A stretch of 64,000 nt of DNA from an uncultured Paracoccaceae bacterium (GTDB taxonomy: Bacteria > Pseudomonadota > Alphaproteobacteria > Rhodobacterales > Rhodobacteraceae). The translations under genes were made by a program, and so were the position numbers. Where the stretch lies: contig CALMSR010000029.1 in assembly GCA_937872465.1 (NCBI GenBank), forward strand, positions 62,001 to 126,000. The letters run 5' to 3'. Below, in pieces: positions 47,436 to 57,122 of this stretch. The notes beneath the pieces are model-generated. The model was not told where the DNA came from and did no database searches. It was given only the letters and a program-made list of their open reading frames with translations. How positions within the stretch are numbered: position 1 is the stretch's first letter; every line of letters begins with the position of its first letter.

Positions 47436-50042
47436 TCACCGCTCCGGGACGATGACCTCGCGCTTGCCGACGTGGTTGGCCTGGCTGACAACGCCCGCTT
47501 CCTCCATCAGCTCCACGAGCTTCGCCGCCTTGTTGTAGCCGATCGAGAGCTTGCGCTGGATGTAGGAGGTCGAGCATTTGCGGTCCTTGGCGACGATCGC
47601 CACCGCCTGGTCGTAGAGCGCGTCGTCTCCGCTGGTATTGCCGCCGAGGCCGAGCACGAGGTCGATCTCGCTCTCCTCGTCGGCGTCGGGGCCGTCCACG
47701 ACGCCCGCGTCATAGGCGGGCGAGCCGAGGGTCTTGAGGTGGCGGACCACCTCCTCGACCTCCTCGTCGGAGACGAAGGGGCCGTGGACGCGGGTGATGC
47801 GCCCGCCGCCGGCCATGTAGAGCATGTCGCCCTGGCCGAGCAGCTGCTCGGCGCCCTGCTCGCCGAGGATGGTGCGGCTGTCGATCTTCGAGGTCACCTG
47901 GAAGGAGATGCGGGTTGGAAAATTCGCCTTGATCGTGCCGGTGATGACGTCGACCGACGGGCGCTGGGTGGCCATGATCAGGTGGATGCCGGAGGCGCGG
48001 GCCATCTGGGCGAGGCGCTGGATGCAGGCCTCGATCTCCTTGCCCGCGACCATCATCAGGTCGGCCATCTCGTCGACGATGACCACGATGAAGGCCATCT
48101 TCTTGGGCAGGAATTCCTCGGTCTCGAAGACCGGCTCGCCGGTCTCCTCGTCGAAGCCGGTCTGCACGGTGCGGGTGAAGGCCTCGCCCTTGGCCTCGGC
48201 ATCGGTCACCCGGGCGTTGTAGCCGTCGATGTTGCGCACGCCGAGCTTCGACATCTTGCGGTAGCGCTCCTCCATCTCGGCGACCACCCATTTCAGCGCC
48301 ACGACGGCCTTCTTGGGGTCGGTGACCACGGGGGAGAGCAGATGCGGGATGCCGTCGTAGACCGAGAGCTCCAGCATCTTGGGGTCGATCATGATCAGCC
48401 GGCATTCGTCGGGGGAGAGCTTGTAGAGCAGGCTCAGGATCATGGTGTTGATCGCCACCGACTTGCCCGAGCCGGTGGTGCCGGCGATGAGCAGATGCGG
48501 CATGCGGGCGAGGTTGGCCACCACCGGCTCACCGCCGATGTCCTTGCCGAGCGCGAGCGGCAGGGCGTGGCTGCTGTCGCCGTAGGATTTCGCCGCGAGG
48601 ATCTCGCGCAGCAGCACCTTCTCGCGCAGTTCGTTCGGCAGCTCGATCCCGATCACCGAGCGCCCCGGGATGGTGGAGACGCGGCAGGCCAGCGCCGACA
48701 TCGAGCGGGCGATGTCGTCCGCGAGCCCGATGACGCGGGAGGCCTTGAGACCGGCCGCCGGTTCCAGTTCATACATGGTCACCACCGGACCGGGTCGGAT
48801 CGAGACGATCTCGCCGCGCACGCCGTAATCGTCGAGCACGTTTTCCAGCATGCGGGCGTTCTCCTCCAGCGCGTCGCTGGAGAGGTGGTGGCGCACGATG
48901 GTCGAGGGCGACTGCAGGAGCGAGAGCGGCGGGGTCCGGTAAATTTCGGGCGCGTCGCCGTCGAGCGCGAGCTGGGGTTGCTCCTCGGACCGGGCGCGCG
49001 CGCTCTTGACTAGCGGTTTCGCGGCGGGAACGCGAACCCGCGGCTGCGGAAGGATCTCGCGATCGAGGTCCGGGTCGCTTTCGGTTTCCTCTATGTCGTC
49101 GCGCTCCAGCACCGCCGTCTCGGCATGGGCGGCGGTCAGCGGCGGGATCGGGCGCAGCGCAGGCGAGCGGCTGGTGGCATCCGCCTCGGCGCGGGCACGG
49201 ACCGCTGCGGTGATCTTCGCCATGACGCTGTCCTCGGAGGGCCGCAGTGCCGCGGGGTCGAATCGCGGGATGCCCTCGGCCCGCAGCGCGCCGGGCTTGG
49301 GCAGTGACGCCTCCGCAGCCTCGGCGCGGCGGGCGCGCAGTTCCGACGCCGAGCGGTGGGCGGCGCGTGCGCCCTCGGAGGCGGTCGCGACGGCACGGCC
49401 GGTCAGGCCGTAGAGCCCGGAATAGAGCAGCACCGAGCCGCCGCTGAGGAAGGCGAGAAAGCCGCGCATTTCCGCCCAGGTCACCCCGAGCGCATAGCCG
49501 GTCGTGAGCGCGAAGGCGAAGGCCAGCGCCAGGCTGGTGATCGTCAGGGCGAGCGTGAGGTCGAGCGGCATGAGCGAGACGAGCCCGCCCACTGCGGCGT
49601 CGCCCAGCATGCCGCCGAGCCCGTAGTCGAACTGCCAGCCGGAGAGCGGCACATGGGTCGCCGCGAAGGCGGCGGCGGCGAGCAGGGCCACCGGCACGGC
49701 GATGGCGCGGCTGACCGCCCGGGTCTCGCCGGCATGGAGCAGGAGCCGCAGGCCCCAGGCGGCGAGGGCGACGGGAATGCCGTAGGCGGCCCAGCCGAGC
49801 GCACGATGCATCGGGTCGGCGATGGAGGCGCCGACGAGGCCGAGCGCGTTCTGCGGCGCGGCGTCCGTGGCGCTGAAGAGGCTCGGATCGTCCGGCGAAT
49901 AGGTCCAGATCATCGTCCCGGCGAGGGCGGCCAGCGCGAGCAGGATCAGGCCGAGAAGCTCGGTGCCGCGACGGCGCAAGGCCTCCTCGGTATCGCTTTC
50001 GATGAGGGGGGCGCGACGTTTCGCTTTGCTGCGTCCTGCCAT
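47436..50042 (-). CDS. ftsK: DNA translocase FtsK
   Basis: 868 residues. Four N-terminal membrane helices ([20 protein letters not shown] onward), a Pro/Ala/Arg linker (about 210-390), then the RecA-like motor with Walker [18 protein letters not shown] (about 517-533), Walker [21 protein letters not shown] and [22 protein letters not shown]-terminal gamma winged helix ([20 protein letters not shown]) binds KOPS. It couples chromosome segregation to division. ATG 50042 immediately follows the TAG of the aminotransferase, so translation is probably coupled. Confidence 0.98.
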   Translation of the reverse strand: MAGRSKAKRRAPLIESDTEEALRRRGTELLGLILLALAALAGTMIWTYSPDDPSLFSATDAAPQNALGLVGASIADPMHRALGWAAYGIPVALAAWGLRLLLHAGETRAVSRAIAVPVALLAAAAFAATHVPLSGWQFDYGLGGMLGDAAVGGLVSLMPLDLTLALTITSLALAFAFALTTGYALGVTWAEMRGFLAFLSGGSVLLYSGLYGLTGRAVATASEGARAAHRSASELRARRAEAAEASLPKPGALRAEGIPRFDPAALRPSEDSVMAKITAAVRARAEADATSRSPALRPIPPLTAAHAETAVLERDDIEETESDPDLDREILPQPRVRVPAAKPLVKSARARSEEQPQLALDGDAPEIYRTPPLSLLQSPSTIVRHHLSSDALEENARMLENVLDDYGVRGEIVSIRPGPVVTMYELEPAAGLKASRVIGLADDIARSMSALACRVSTIPGRSVIGIELPNELREKVLLREILAAKSYGDSSHALPLALGKDIGGEPVVANLARMPHLLIAGTTGSGKSVAINTMILSLLYKLSPDECRLIMIDPKMLELSVYDGIPHLLSPVVTDPKKAVVALKWVVAEMEERYRKMSKLGVRNIDGYNARVTDAEAKGEAFTRTVQTGFDEETGEPVFETEEFLPKKMAFIVVIVDEMADLMMVAGKEIEACIQRLAQMARASGIHLIMATQRPSVDVITGTIKANFPTRISFQVTSKIDSRTILGEQGAEQLLGQGDMLYMAGGGRITRVHGPFVSDEEVEEVVRHLKTLGSPAYDAGVVDGPDADEESEIDLVLGLGGNTSGDDALYDQAVAIVAKDRKCSTSYIQRKLSIGYNKAAKLVELMEEAGVVSQANHVGKREVIVPER

Positions 50043-51251
50043 CTATCCTGCCCTTTCGATGAAATGCCTGTCTCCGAGAACCTCGCGGATCGCGCGAAGT
50101 CCGCGCGCGACTTCCGCGGCTTCTGCGACCAGCGCGACGCGGATGTATGCGGCCCCGGGATTGCGACCCGTGGCGTCGGTGCGGCCAAGATAGGCGCCCG
50201 GCAGCACCCGCACACCCATCTCGCGCCAGAGCGCGAGGGCTGCCGCCTCGCCGTCGCCGACCGGCAGCCAGAGGAAGAACCCGGCGCCGGGCGGCACATA
50301 GCCCGGCAGGTCGCCGAGGATCGCGTCGGCGAGCTCGAATTTCTCCACATAGAGCGCGCGGCTCGCCACCACATGCGCCTCGTCGCGCCAGAGCGCCGTG
50401 GCGGCGTGCTGCAGCGGCAGCGGCACCGGCGCGCCGCCATAGGCGCGCAGCTGCCGGATCGCCGCGATGCCGCGCGGGCCGCCCGCGGCGAAGCCCGCGC
50501 GCAGGCCGGGCACGTTCGAGCGCTTCGAGAGCGACTGGAAGACCAGCACCCGCTCGGGATCCGCACCGGCGGCGCGGGCGGCGGGGAGCGCGCCCGGCGG
50601 CGGGGCGCCGCGCCAGATCTCGGAATAGCATTCGTCGGCGAGGATGCGGAAATCGTGGCGCTCGGCGAGCGCGATCAGCGCGCGCCACCAAGCCGCGTCC
50701 GCCACCGCGCCCTGGGGATTGGCGGGCGAGCAGACATAGGCGAGCGTCACCCGGTCGAGCAGGGCGCCGGGCAGGGCCGCGAAATCCGGCAGGAAGCCGG
50801 TTTCGGGCGTTGCCGCCACCGGGACCGGCTCGGCGCCGACGGCGAGCGCGGCCGCGCCGTAGCATTGGTAGAACGGGTTCGGCATGAGGATCGCCGGCCG
50901 CTGCCCGCCCTTGCTTTCCGGCGAGAGTGCCAGCGCGGCGTTGAAGAGCCCCTCGCGGCTGCCGTTCAGCGAGACCACCTCGGTTTCGGGATCGACGGCG
51001 ACGCCGTAGCGCAGCGCCAGCCAGTCCGCGATGGCGGCGCGCAGCTCCGGCGTTCCCTCGTTGGGTGGGTAGCGGCCGAATTCCCCGGCATGGGCGGCGA
51101 TGGTTTCGGCGACGAGGGCGGGAACCGGATGGCGCGGCTCGCCGATGCTCATGGAGATCTCGGGCCTGCCGGGCGCGCAGCCGTGGAGCAGCCGCCGCAG
51201 ACGCGGAAAGGCATACTCCGGCAGATCGGAGAACCGCTGGGGTAACTGCAT
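50043..51251 (-). CDS. Class I/II PLP-dependent aminotransferase, DapC-like
   Basis: 402 residues. Fold-type I motifs: SIGEPRHPVPALVAETI, YPPNEGTPELRAAIADWLAL, YVCSPANPQGAVADAAW, ILADECYSEIWRG, and the PLP lysine in QSLSKRSNVPGLRAGF. In alphaproteobacteria the gene beside ftsK is usually annotated N-succinyldiaminopimelate aminotransferase (lysine/peptidoglycan pathway); sequence alone does not prove that substrate. ATG 51251 has GAGG 8 bases upstream. The stop is adjacent to the ftsK start. Confidence 0.9.
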   Translation of the reverse strand: MQLPQRFSDLPEYAFPRLRRLLHGCAPGRPEISMSIGEPRHPVPALVAETIAAHAGEFGRYPPNEGTPELRAAIADWLALRYGVAVDPETEVVSLNGSREGLFNAALALSPESKGGQRPAILMPNPFYQCYGAAALAVGAEPVPVAATPETGFLPDFAALPGALLDRVTLAYVCSPANPQGAVADAAWWRALIALAERHDFRILADECYSEIWRGAPPPGALPAARAAGADPERVLVFQSLSKRSNVPGLRAGFAAGGPRGIAAIRQLRAYGGAPVPLPLQHAATALWRDEAHVVASRALYVEKFELADAILGDLPGYVPPGAGFFLWLPVGDGEAAALALWREMGVRVLPGAYLGRTDATGRNPGAAYIRVALVAEAAEVARGLRAIREVLGDRHFIERAG

Positions 51252-51387
51252 CCTTCGTGCCTCACATCCGGGATCTGGCGTCCCGGTCTGCGGCAATTCT
51301 ATCCGCCGGGGCGGTTAAGGTCCAGATAATACCGGCGGTCCCTGCTGCCCGCCCGGCGCGGCGACCCCGTTATCGGAGCTTGGGGAG

Positions 51388-51560
51388 AAGGCCGCGCCCC
51401 GCGTGGCCCGCCGAGCATTCCCCCGGACCCGAAAGGCGAGGCGCCGGTGGCGCGCCGGCCCCCGGCAGGTCCGGCGCGGCCCGATCGCCACGGGTCGATC
51501 GGGCTGGGGACACCCGGCTCGGGGGCGGGATGAAAGTCGACGGCGCGGGCCGCTGGCATG
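51388..51560 (-). repeat. Repeat family A, intermediate copy (A3)
   Basis: The same elements as A2 but without its internal 110 bases: CCGCGCCCCGCG hairpin (51391 on), GCATTCCCCCGG, GGCGAGGCGCCGGTGGCGCG, GATCG hairpin (51479-51487 with 51496-51504, loop CCACGGGT) and the GGATGAAAGTCGAC block (51528-51541). On the minus strand it begins about 40 bases past the amidase stop. The rest of the gap 51252-51598 shows nothing else. Confidence 0.8.
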
Positions 51561-51598
51561 GGCATTGCGGGCCGCCCTCGGGCGGCCGGTTCGTGGCG

Positions 51599-52933
51599 TC
51601 AGGCGCCCAGCGCCGCCTCGATGGCCGCGCCGAGGCGCAGGAGGCGCGACTCCGAGCCGGGGGCGGCCATGACCATCAGCCCGCAGCCGGGGGTGCCGCT
51701 CGGCAGGCTGAGCGCGCAGAGCCCCATGAGATTGCCGATCCTGGTGTTGCGCAGGGTCATGAGGTTCTCGCGCATGAAGAGCGCGTGATCGGCCAGAAGC
51801 GCCTCGACATTCGGCGCGAGGTTCGGGGTGGTGGGCAGGACCACCGCGTCGAAGCCGGCGGTCTCGGCGAGATATTCGGCGCGCAGGCGGTCGAGCTTCT
51901 GCCAGGCGGCCACGTAGTCGGGCGCCGAGAAGGCCTCCCCGGAGCGGAACCGGTCGAGCACGGGGGCGAACATGAGCTCGGGCCGGGCCTCGATGACCTC
52001 GCGGCAGGTCCCGTAGGCCTCGGCGGCGAAGATGCAGGGGGCGAGCGCCATCGCCTCGGCGACGGAGGCGAGGGCGGCGCGCTCGGTCCGCGCCCCGGCG
52101 GCGCGCAGCGGGTCGAGCGCGGCCTCGAGCGCCCGGGCCTGGCCGTCGGCGGTCGGGCCGATCCCGGCGGTGTCGAGCACGAGGAGGCTTGCGCCGTCGA
52201 GCGAGGCGCCGGCGAGATCCGGGGCCGGGGCGCCGGAGAGGGCGGCGAGCAGGAGGGCCGCGTCCTCGACCGAGCGGCAGAGCGGGCCGGGGGTGTCGAA
52301 GCGCGGGCAGAGCTGCACCACGCCCTCGAGGCTGAGCAGCCCGTGGGTGGGCTTCAGCCCGACGAGATCGTTCCAGCTCGAGGGGACGCGGATCGAGCCG
52401 CCGGTGTCCGAGCCGATCCCGGCGGCGGCGAGCCCGAAGGCGACCGAAGCCGCCGCCCCGGAGGAGGAACCCCCCGGTGCGAGCTCGGGATCGTTGATGT
52501 TGGGCGGGGTCGCGGTGACCGGGTTGATCCCGATCCCGGAGAAGGCGAGTTCGGTCAGATGGGTCTTGCCGAGGCAGACGAGCCCGGCCCGCCCGGCATG
52601 GGCGAGCACCGCCGCGTCGCGCTCCGGCACCCGGCCGGCGAGCAGGGCCGAGCCCGCCTCGGTGGCGGTGCCGGCGGTATCGAAGAGATCCTTCCAGCTG
52701 ACCGGCACGCCGTCGAGCGGCCCGTGGCGCAGCCCCGCCCGCGCCCGGGCGGCCGCGGCATCGGCCTCGGCCCGCGCCCGGTCGGCGGTGACGCGGGCGT
52801 AGATCCCCGGCGCCTGGGGATGGCTCTCGATGGCCGAGAGATAGACCTCGGTCACCTCGCGCGGATCGATCTCGCCCGCCTCGAAGGCTCGCCCGAGATC
52901 CGCGGCCGTCATCCAGAGCCAGGTGTCCGACAT
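51599..52933 (-). CDS. Amidase signature family hydrolase
   Basis: 444 residues. Ser-cisSer-Lys triad region: GVPVSWKDLFDTAGTATEAG (Lys), APGGSSSGAAASVAFG and AGIGSDTGGSIRVPSSWNDL (cis-Ser and nucleophile Ser), with VGLKPTHGLLSLEG behind. GatA-like enzymes, indole-acetamide hydrolases and other amidases share this; no gatC/gatB neighbour is present, so a metabolic amidase is more likely. It is divergent from the UbiH gene. Confidence 0.94.
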   Translation of the reverse strand: MSDTWLWMTAADLGRAFEAGEIDPREVTEVYLSAIESHPQAPGIYARVTADRARAEADAAAARARAGLRHGPLDGVPVSWKDLFDTAGTATEAGSALLAGRVPERDAAVLAHAGRAGLVCLGKTHLTELAFSGIGINPVTATPPNINDPELAPGGSSSGAAASVAFGLAAAGIGSDTGGSIRVPSSWNDLVGLKPTHGLLSLEGVVQLCPRFDTPGPLCRSVEDAALLLAALSGAPAPDLAGASLDGASLLVLDTAGIGPTADGQARALEAALDPLRAAGARTERAALASVAEAMALAPCIFAAEAYGTCREVIEARPELMFAPVLDRFRSGEAFSAPDYVAAWQKLDRLRAEYLAETAGFDAVVLPTTPNLAPNVEALLADHALFMRENLMTLRNTRIGNLMGLCALSLPSGTPGCGLMVMAAPGSESRLLRLGAAIEAALGA

Positions 52934-53019
52934 GCGTATCCTTCCATCGCCGATCGCGCGAGCCTAGCCGGGGCATTGGCGATGGACAATCGCCTTGGCG
53001 CTTGGAATAGCATGCGCCC

Positions 53020-54246
53020 ATGGAGCGGCATTGCGATGTCCTGATCGTCGGAGGCGGGCTGAACGGGCCCGCCCTGGCCCTGGCGCTGGCCTCGGGCGGG
53101 CTCAGCAGCGTGGTGATCGACGCCCAGCCGCGGGCGCGGCGCGCGGCGCCGGAATTCGACGGGCGCGCCTATGCGCTGGCGCTGTCGTCGCGGCGCATGC
53201 TCGCCGCATTGGGGCTCTGGCGCGACCTGGCGGCGCAGGCGCAGGCGATCAACGACATCAAGATCAGCGACGGGCGGGCCGGCGAGGGGGCCGCGCCCTG
53301 GCATCTGCATTTCGACCGGAACGAGATCGACGAGGGCCCGATGGGGCATTTCCTCGAGGATCGCTACCTGCGGGGGGCGCTGCTCGACGCCATCGACGGC
53401 AGCGCGCTGATCGAGCATCGCTCGGAGACGGAGGCCGTCGCCCAGGCGCCCGGGCCCGGCGGCATCGCGGTGACGCTTGGCGACGGCAGCCGGCTCCGGG
53501 CGGCCCTTCTGGTCGGCTGCGACGGGCGGGGCAGCCGGGTCGCCGCCCGCGCCGGGATCGCGCGGCTGGGCTGGGAGTATCGCCAGAGCGCGCTGGTCTG
53601 CGCCGTGGAGCACGAGCTGCCGCATCACGGCATCGCGCATCAGTTCTTCATGCCGCCGGGGCCGCTGGCGATCCTGCCCCTGCCGGGCAACCGGTCCTCG
53701 ATCGTCTGGACCGAGGCGCGCGACCGCGCCGCGGTGATCGCGGGGCTGGAGAGGGAGGCCTATCTCGCCGCGCTCAGGCCGCGGTTCGGGGATTTCCTCG
53801 GCGGGATCCGGCTGGCGGGCGCGCGCTTCGGCTATCCGCTTGGCCTGTCGCTGGCCGAGAGCTTCACCGCCGAGCGGGTGGCGCTGGCGGGCGATGCGGC
53901 GCATGGCATCCATCCGCTCGCGGGGCAGGGTCTGAACCTCGGCCTGCGGGACGTGGCCGCGCTCGCGGAGGTTCTGGTGGAGGCGCATCGCCGCGGGCTC
54001 GACATCGGCGCGCCGGACGTGCTCGCGGGCTACCAGCGCTGGCGGCGGTTCGACACCGCCATGCTGGTCGCGGCCACGGACGGGCTCAACCGGCTCTTCT
54101 CCAACGACAACCCGCTCCTGCGCCTGGGGCGCGACCTCGGCCTGGGTCTGGTGAACCGGCTGCCGGCGCTCAGGCGCGGGCTGATCCGCGAGGCGGCGGG
54201 TCTCGCGGGGGATCTTCCGAAGCTGCTGCTTGGGCGGCCGATCTAG
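53020..54246 (+). CDS. UbiH/UbiF/Coq6 family FAD-dependent hydroxylase
   Basis: 408 residues with the three flavoprotein-monooxygenase motifs: VLIVGGGLNGPALALALASG (dinucleotide fold), LVGCDGRGSRVAARAGI (DG motif) and RVALAGDAAHGIHPLAGQGL (GD motif). The COQ6/UbiH signature around the last motif points to a hydroxylation step in ubiquinone synthesis; which ring position it serves cannot be read here. The start is 86 bases from the divergent amidase. Confidence 0.94.
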   Translation: MERHCDVLIVGGGLNGPALALALASGGLSSVVIDAQPRARRAAPEFDGRAYALALSSRRMLAALGLWRDLAAQAQAINDIKISDGRAGEGAAPWHLHFDRNEIDEGPMGHFLEDRYLRGALLDAIDGSALIEHRSETEAVAQAPGPGGIAVTLGDGSRLRAALLVGCDGRGSRVAARAGIARLGWEYRQSALVCAVEHELPHHGIAHQFFMPPGPLAILPLPGNRSSIVWTEARDRAAVIAGLEREAYLAALRPRFGDFLGGIRLAGARFGYPLGLSLAESFTAERVALAGDAAHGIHPLAGQGLNLGLRDVAALAEVLVEAHRRGLDIGAPDVLAGYQRWRRFDTAMLVAATDGLNRLFSNDNPLLRLGRDLGLGLVNRLPALRRGLIREAAGLAGDLPKLLLGRPI

Positions 54247-54336
54247 GACGGCCCCGGTGACGGAAGCTCGGGACATCGCGAGTGGTCCGGCCGCTCGCGC
54301 CGGCATCGACCGCGCCCGGCAGGCGGCAGGTACAGT

Positions 54337-54365
54337 TTGAAGTCCCGGCGCCGATTTGGTAGCTG
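54337..54365 (+). promoter_or_regulatory. Candidate promoter for the tRNA gene
   Basis: TTGAAG (54337-54342), 17 bases, TAGCTG (54360-54365), which would start transcription a few bases before the tRNA. The -10 match is weak. Confidence 0.35.
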
Positions 54366-54375
54366 GATGGTCGAG

Positions 54376-54451
54376 GCCCCGTTAGCTCATCCGGTAGAGC
54401 GCTGGCTTTGTAACCCAGAGGTGGTCCGTTCAAGTCGGACACGGGGCACCA
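54376..54451 (+). tRNA. tRNA-Thr (anticodon TGT)
   Basis: 76 bases including an encoded CCA. Acceptor GCCCCGT pairs with ACGGGGC; D arm GCTC/GAGC; T arm GTCCG-TTCAAGT-CGGAC. The anticodon loop TTTGTAA gives anticodon TGT. The base pair closing that loop (31-39) is C-C, an unusual mismatch; the other four anticodon-stem pairs are normal. The gene stands alone, and its 3' end borders an AT-richer region. Confidence 0.93.
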
Positions 54452-54944
54452 AGACAAGTACTTAAATCATTGCAATGTAATGCTATTTTATTATGTGCAC
54501 TTGATTGGAGCCACCTTTCAGTCCACCCAAGAGATCGTGATGAGTCCAAGTGGTTTCGCCATATGGGCGGATTGCCTCCGCACACCGTTTGGTCGTCTGA
54601 TACCGAATCCGGTTGATTGATTCCATCGGGGAATCCCCCCCCGCCGGAATCAATCAACCGGATTCGGTATGACACATGCTGTCATGGCGACCAGTAAGCC
54701 ATTGGATTGCCGAGACCACCACATTTGTGCCAACAGCCTGACCCGCAGGTCGAACGTTTCGGTCCGGCCTGCGCAAGGTGCCACACAACAGGGAGGCGGG
54801 TCGTCCCGGGTTCCTGGGTGCAGGTGATCACAGGCACTTCCTGGTCGGCCATGGCGCCGCTCCGCGCGACGAAGAATGACGCCTGCGGTGCCGTCGCCGC
54901 GTGAGCGAAAGTGCGAGAGCGACTGGACGCTGCCGCAGGGTCCG
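54452..54944. other. AT-richer gap after tRNA-Thr, possible relic of insertion
   Basis: 493 bases with the lowest GC of the window in the first 60 (near 54455-54515). It contains a 25-bp perfect inverted repeat (54600-54670). Short frames exist on both strands, for example a 56-codon minus frame 54682-54852 rich in Cys and Trp, but none has a recognisable family. The position at a tRNA 3' end and the odd composition suggest remnants of integrated DNA; no integrase is visible. Confidence 0.5.
54600..54670. repeat. 25-bp perfect inverted repeat with 21-base loop
   Basis: Arm ATACCGAATCCGGTTGATTG plus ATTCC (54600-54624) is the exact complement of 54646-54670. The loop 54625-54645 itself contains GGGGAATCCCC. 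Candidates are a miniature transposable element, paired ends of a vanished insertion sequence, or a very strong terminator. I see no second copy in the window and no target-site duplication. Confidence 0.85.
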
Positions 54945-56504
54945 TCATGGGCCAGGCATCGGAAGCTCCGCCTCGATCGAAGCTTTGATGAAGTCGCTGA
55001 CCAGCACGTCGAGCCGCACCGTCCATTGGCCGCCCACCGGCAGCTCGACCGGGCCGGCGAGCCAGAGCGGGCCGTCGCGGGACGCCTCGAGGCGGATCGG
55101 CTCGATGCCGCGGGCAGGGTCGGCGAAGCTGATCCTGACCTCAAGCGGGTCCAGCTCGCCGCCGTCGGCTGACATCAAGGCGATCTCGATGCGGTTCGCT
55201 CCCGGTCGCCCGGGCTTCAGCGTGACGTCCGCCATCACGTTCGGCCCGTGCATGTGAACGTAGGCCTCGGACGCCGCCGCCGCGAGTGCACGGGGTGGCG
55301 GGGTCAGACGGAAGCCGCTGGCGAGGCAGAGGATCGCGACTCCGAGCAGGATCTCGGCTGCGACCGACCGCCGGAACCGCCGCGCCGCCCCGGTCTCTCC
55401 CCGTTCGATCGCGGGCGTCAGCAGCAACCGGTTCACGGCCGCGAGCGCGAGAAGCAGCGCGACCGCGACGAGCTTGGCGAGGAGCAACCGGCCGTAGGCG
55501 CTCGCGACCAGCGCTGCCGGGGTGCGCATCTGCACGATGGCGAGCAGCGCACCGCTCAGGAGGAGGAGCGCGACGAGCGGCATCGCCAGCGCCGAGAAAC
55601 GCCGGAGTGTCGGAACGAGGGCCGCGCCTGGCGAGGCCGCCCGTTCCGCGAGCCCGGGCAGCGCGCCGATCCAGAAGACGACGGCGGCGGCATGGATCGC
55701 CACCGACGGGGCGGTCAGCCAGCGGGGAGCAGCCGTTGCCGCATGGCCGAAGAGCGCGAAGGAAACGGCGGCGAGAGCCCACGCCAGCACGGCCCAGCCC
55801 GGGGCCCGGCAGGCCGAGGCGACAGCGGCGGCCGCGGCGAGGACGGCCGTCGCCGCGAACGGGCTCGCCAGGGCCGCACGCCAGGGCGCCGGGGTGACGA
55901 GACTGCCCGGCGCGAGATCGAGGAGGTCGAGCCCTTGGAGGCCGAGCGCCAAGACCGCCAGCGGCAGCACCGCGATGGCTGAGCAACCTGCGACGGTGGG
56001 CGCCAGGCGGCCCGACCGGCCACGGTCGACGAGGTCCCGGAAGACGGCCCCGCCGACCCCGAAGACGAGGGCGAGCGTCAGGAGCCCGCGCCCGAGGGCG
56101 GCGGTCGGTGCCGAGCGCGGGGCAGCGGCTTCGGATGCGTCGGCCGCGCCGGAGGTCGCCCTGCCGATGGAGAAAGTGAGGCTGCCGCCGACCGGGTGGC
56201 CGTCGGCGGAGGCCACCCGCCAGCTGAGGAGCCAGGTGCCTTCGACGGGGTCTGCCGGCAGGGGCACGACAAGGCTGTCCCCCGCCGCCTCCGGCGCCCC
56301 CTCGATCGCGGCACCGCCGGCCGGCGGAAACCAGCGGAGGACGAGCGGCCGGACCGGCTCGCTGAAGGTCAGCGTTGCCGCCGCGGGCGCCTCGGACATC
56401 ATCGTGCCCGCCGCTGGATCGGTGGCGACGAGCTGCGCATGCGCCTGCGCGCGCGCCCCGCAGAGAAGGCACGCGAGCAGACAGAGGACGAGGCGCGCCG
56501 GCAC
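54945..56504 (-). CDS. CopC-CopD copper resistance fusion with C-terminal YtkA-like domain
   Basis: 519 residues. The signal peptide ends before HAQLVATDPAAG, giving the N-terminal histidine that binds copper in CopC (residues about 22-115, with SADGHPVGGSLTFSI). A CopD membrane domain of about eight helices follows (140-400; AALFGHAATAAPRWL-type and SGALLAIVQMRTPAALVASA blocks). The last 105 residues (YVHMHGPNVMADVTLKPG onward) resemble YtkA/FixH-type periplasmic domains. The role is copper binding in the periplasm and transfer across the inner membrane. It is the downstream member of a three-gene minus-strand cluster with YcnI and a small Cys/His protein. Confidence 0.9.
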   Translation of the reverse strand: MPARLVLCLLACLLCGARAQAHAQLVATDPAAGTMMSEAPAAATLTFSEPVRPLVLRWFPPAGGAAIEGAPEAAGDSLVVPLPADPVEGTWLLSWRVASADGHPVGGSLTFSIGRATSGAADASEAAAPRSAPTAALGRGLLTLALVFGVGGAVFRDLVDRGRSGRLAPTVAGCSAIAVLPLAVLALGLQGLDLLDLAPGSLVTPAPWRAALASPFAATAVLAAAAAVASACRAPGWAVLAWALAAVSFALFGHAATAAPRWLTAPSVAIHAAAVVFWIGALPGLAERAASPGAALVPTLRRFSALAMPLVALLLLSGALLAIVQMRTPAALVASAYGRLLLAKLVAVALLLALAAVNRLLLTPAIERGETGAARRFRRSVAAEILLGVAILCLASGFRLTPPPRALAAAASEAYVHMHGPNVMADVTLKPGRPGANRIEIALMSADGGELDPLEVRISFADPARGIEPIRLEASRDGPLWLAGPVELPVGGQWTVRLDVLVSDFIKASIEAELPMPGP

Positions 56505-56519
56505 CCCGGCCCGGGCGCG

Positions 56520-57041
56520 TCAGTGGCCGCCCGCGGCCGGCAGCAGCTTCACTCCCGGCGCCGGGCTCTCGAGGCTGTCATGGTCCTGGCCCGTGGTCGG
56601 GATCTCGATCCAGCGCTCCGCCGCGTCGGCGCATTCCTGGACGACGGGGAAATAGAGCGCCTCGCCGACCTCGAGATCGGTCGTCAGCATCGCGCGGAAC
56701 ACGAATTCGTCGTAGAAGGCATCCGGAAGCTCGCCGGTCCAGACGATCTCGGTCACGCCTTCGCTCATCGGCGTGCCGTAGTAGTCGTAGGACCTGGCAT
56801 ATTTGCCCGTCACGGTTTCGAGCCTCCAGCCGGCCTTCGGCATCGGCTTCACCGCGATCACCCCCTCGGGGATCTGTACGCGCAGCGTCTGCGTCGCCTC
56901 GCCGGCGCAGCCATGCGGGACCCGCAGAACCGCCTTCCAGCTGCCGCCGACGGTCGCCTCCGAGGTCTCGAAGGTGACGTGGGCGTTGGCGGCAGTCGCG
57001 ATGCCGGCCGCGAGCGCGGCGGCGAGAATGAGCTTGGACAT
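56520..57041 (-). CDS. YcnI-like copper-binding periplasmic protein (DUF1775)
   Basis: 173 residues. The signal peptide MSKLILAAALAAGIATAANA is cut before HVTFETSEA, exposing the histidine that binds Cu(II) in YcnI. Conserved blocks follow: RVPHGCAGEATQTLRVQIPE, GWRLETVTGKYARSYDYYGT and ALYFPVVQECADAAERW. It lacks the C-terminal membrane anchor of the Bacillus form. ATG 57041 opens the signal peptide; longer starts do not. It lies 15 bases upstream of the CopC-CopD gene on the same strand, so a shared copper role is well supported. Confidence 0.93.
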   Translation of the reverse strand: MSKLILAAALAAGIATAANAHVTFETSEATVGGSWKAVLRVPHGCAGEATQTLRVQIPEGVIAVKPMPKAGWRLETVTGKYARSYDYYGTPMSEGVTEIVWTGELPDAFYDEFVFRAMLTTDLEVGEALYFPVVQECADAAERWIEIPTTGQDHDSLESPAPGVKLLPAAGGH

Positions 57042-57122
57042 GGGATTTCCATCCTTCCGGTCGCCGCCGGCGTTGCGCCGCGGCATGATATGGGGACCGT
57101 CCGTGCGCGGACGGACGCAATC

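Noticed and set aside
54600-54670. Integron attC site
   Set aside because: The arms are perfectly complementary without the bulged bases and conserved core triplets of attC, and no integrase or cassette is nearby.
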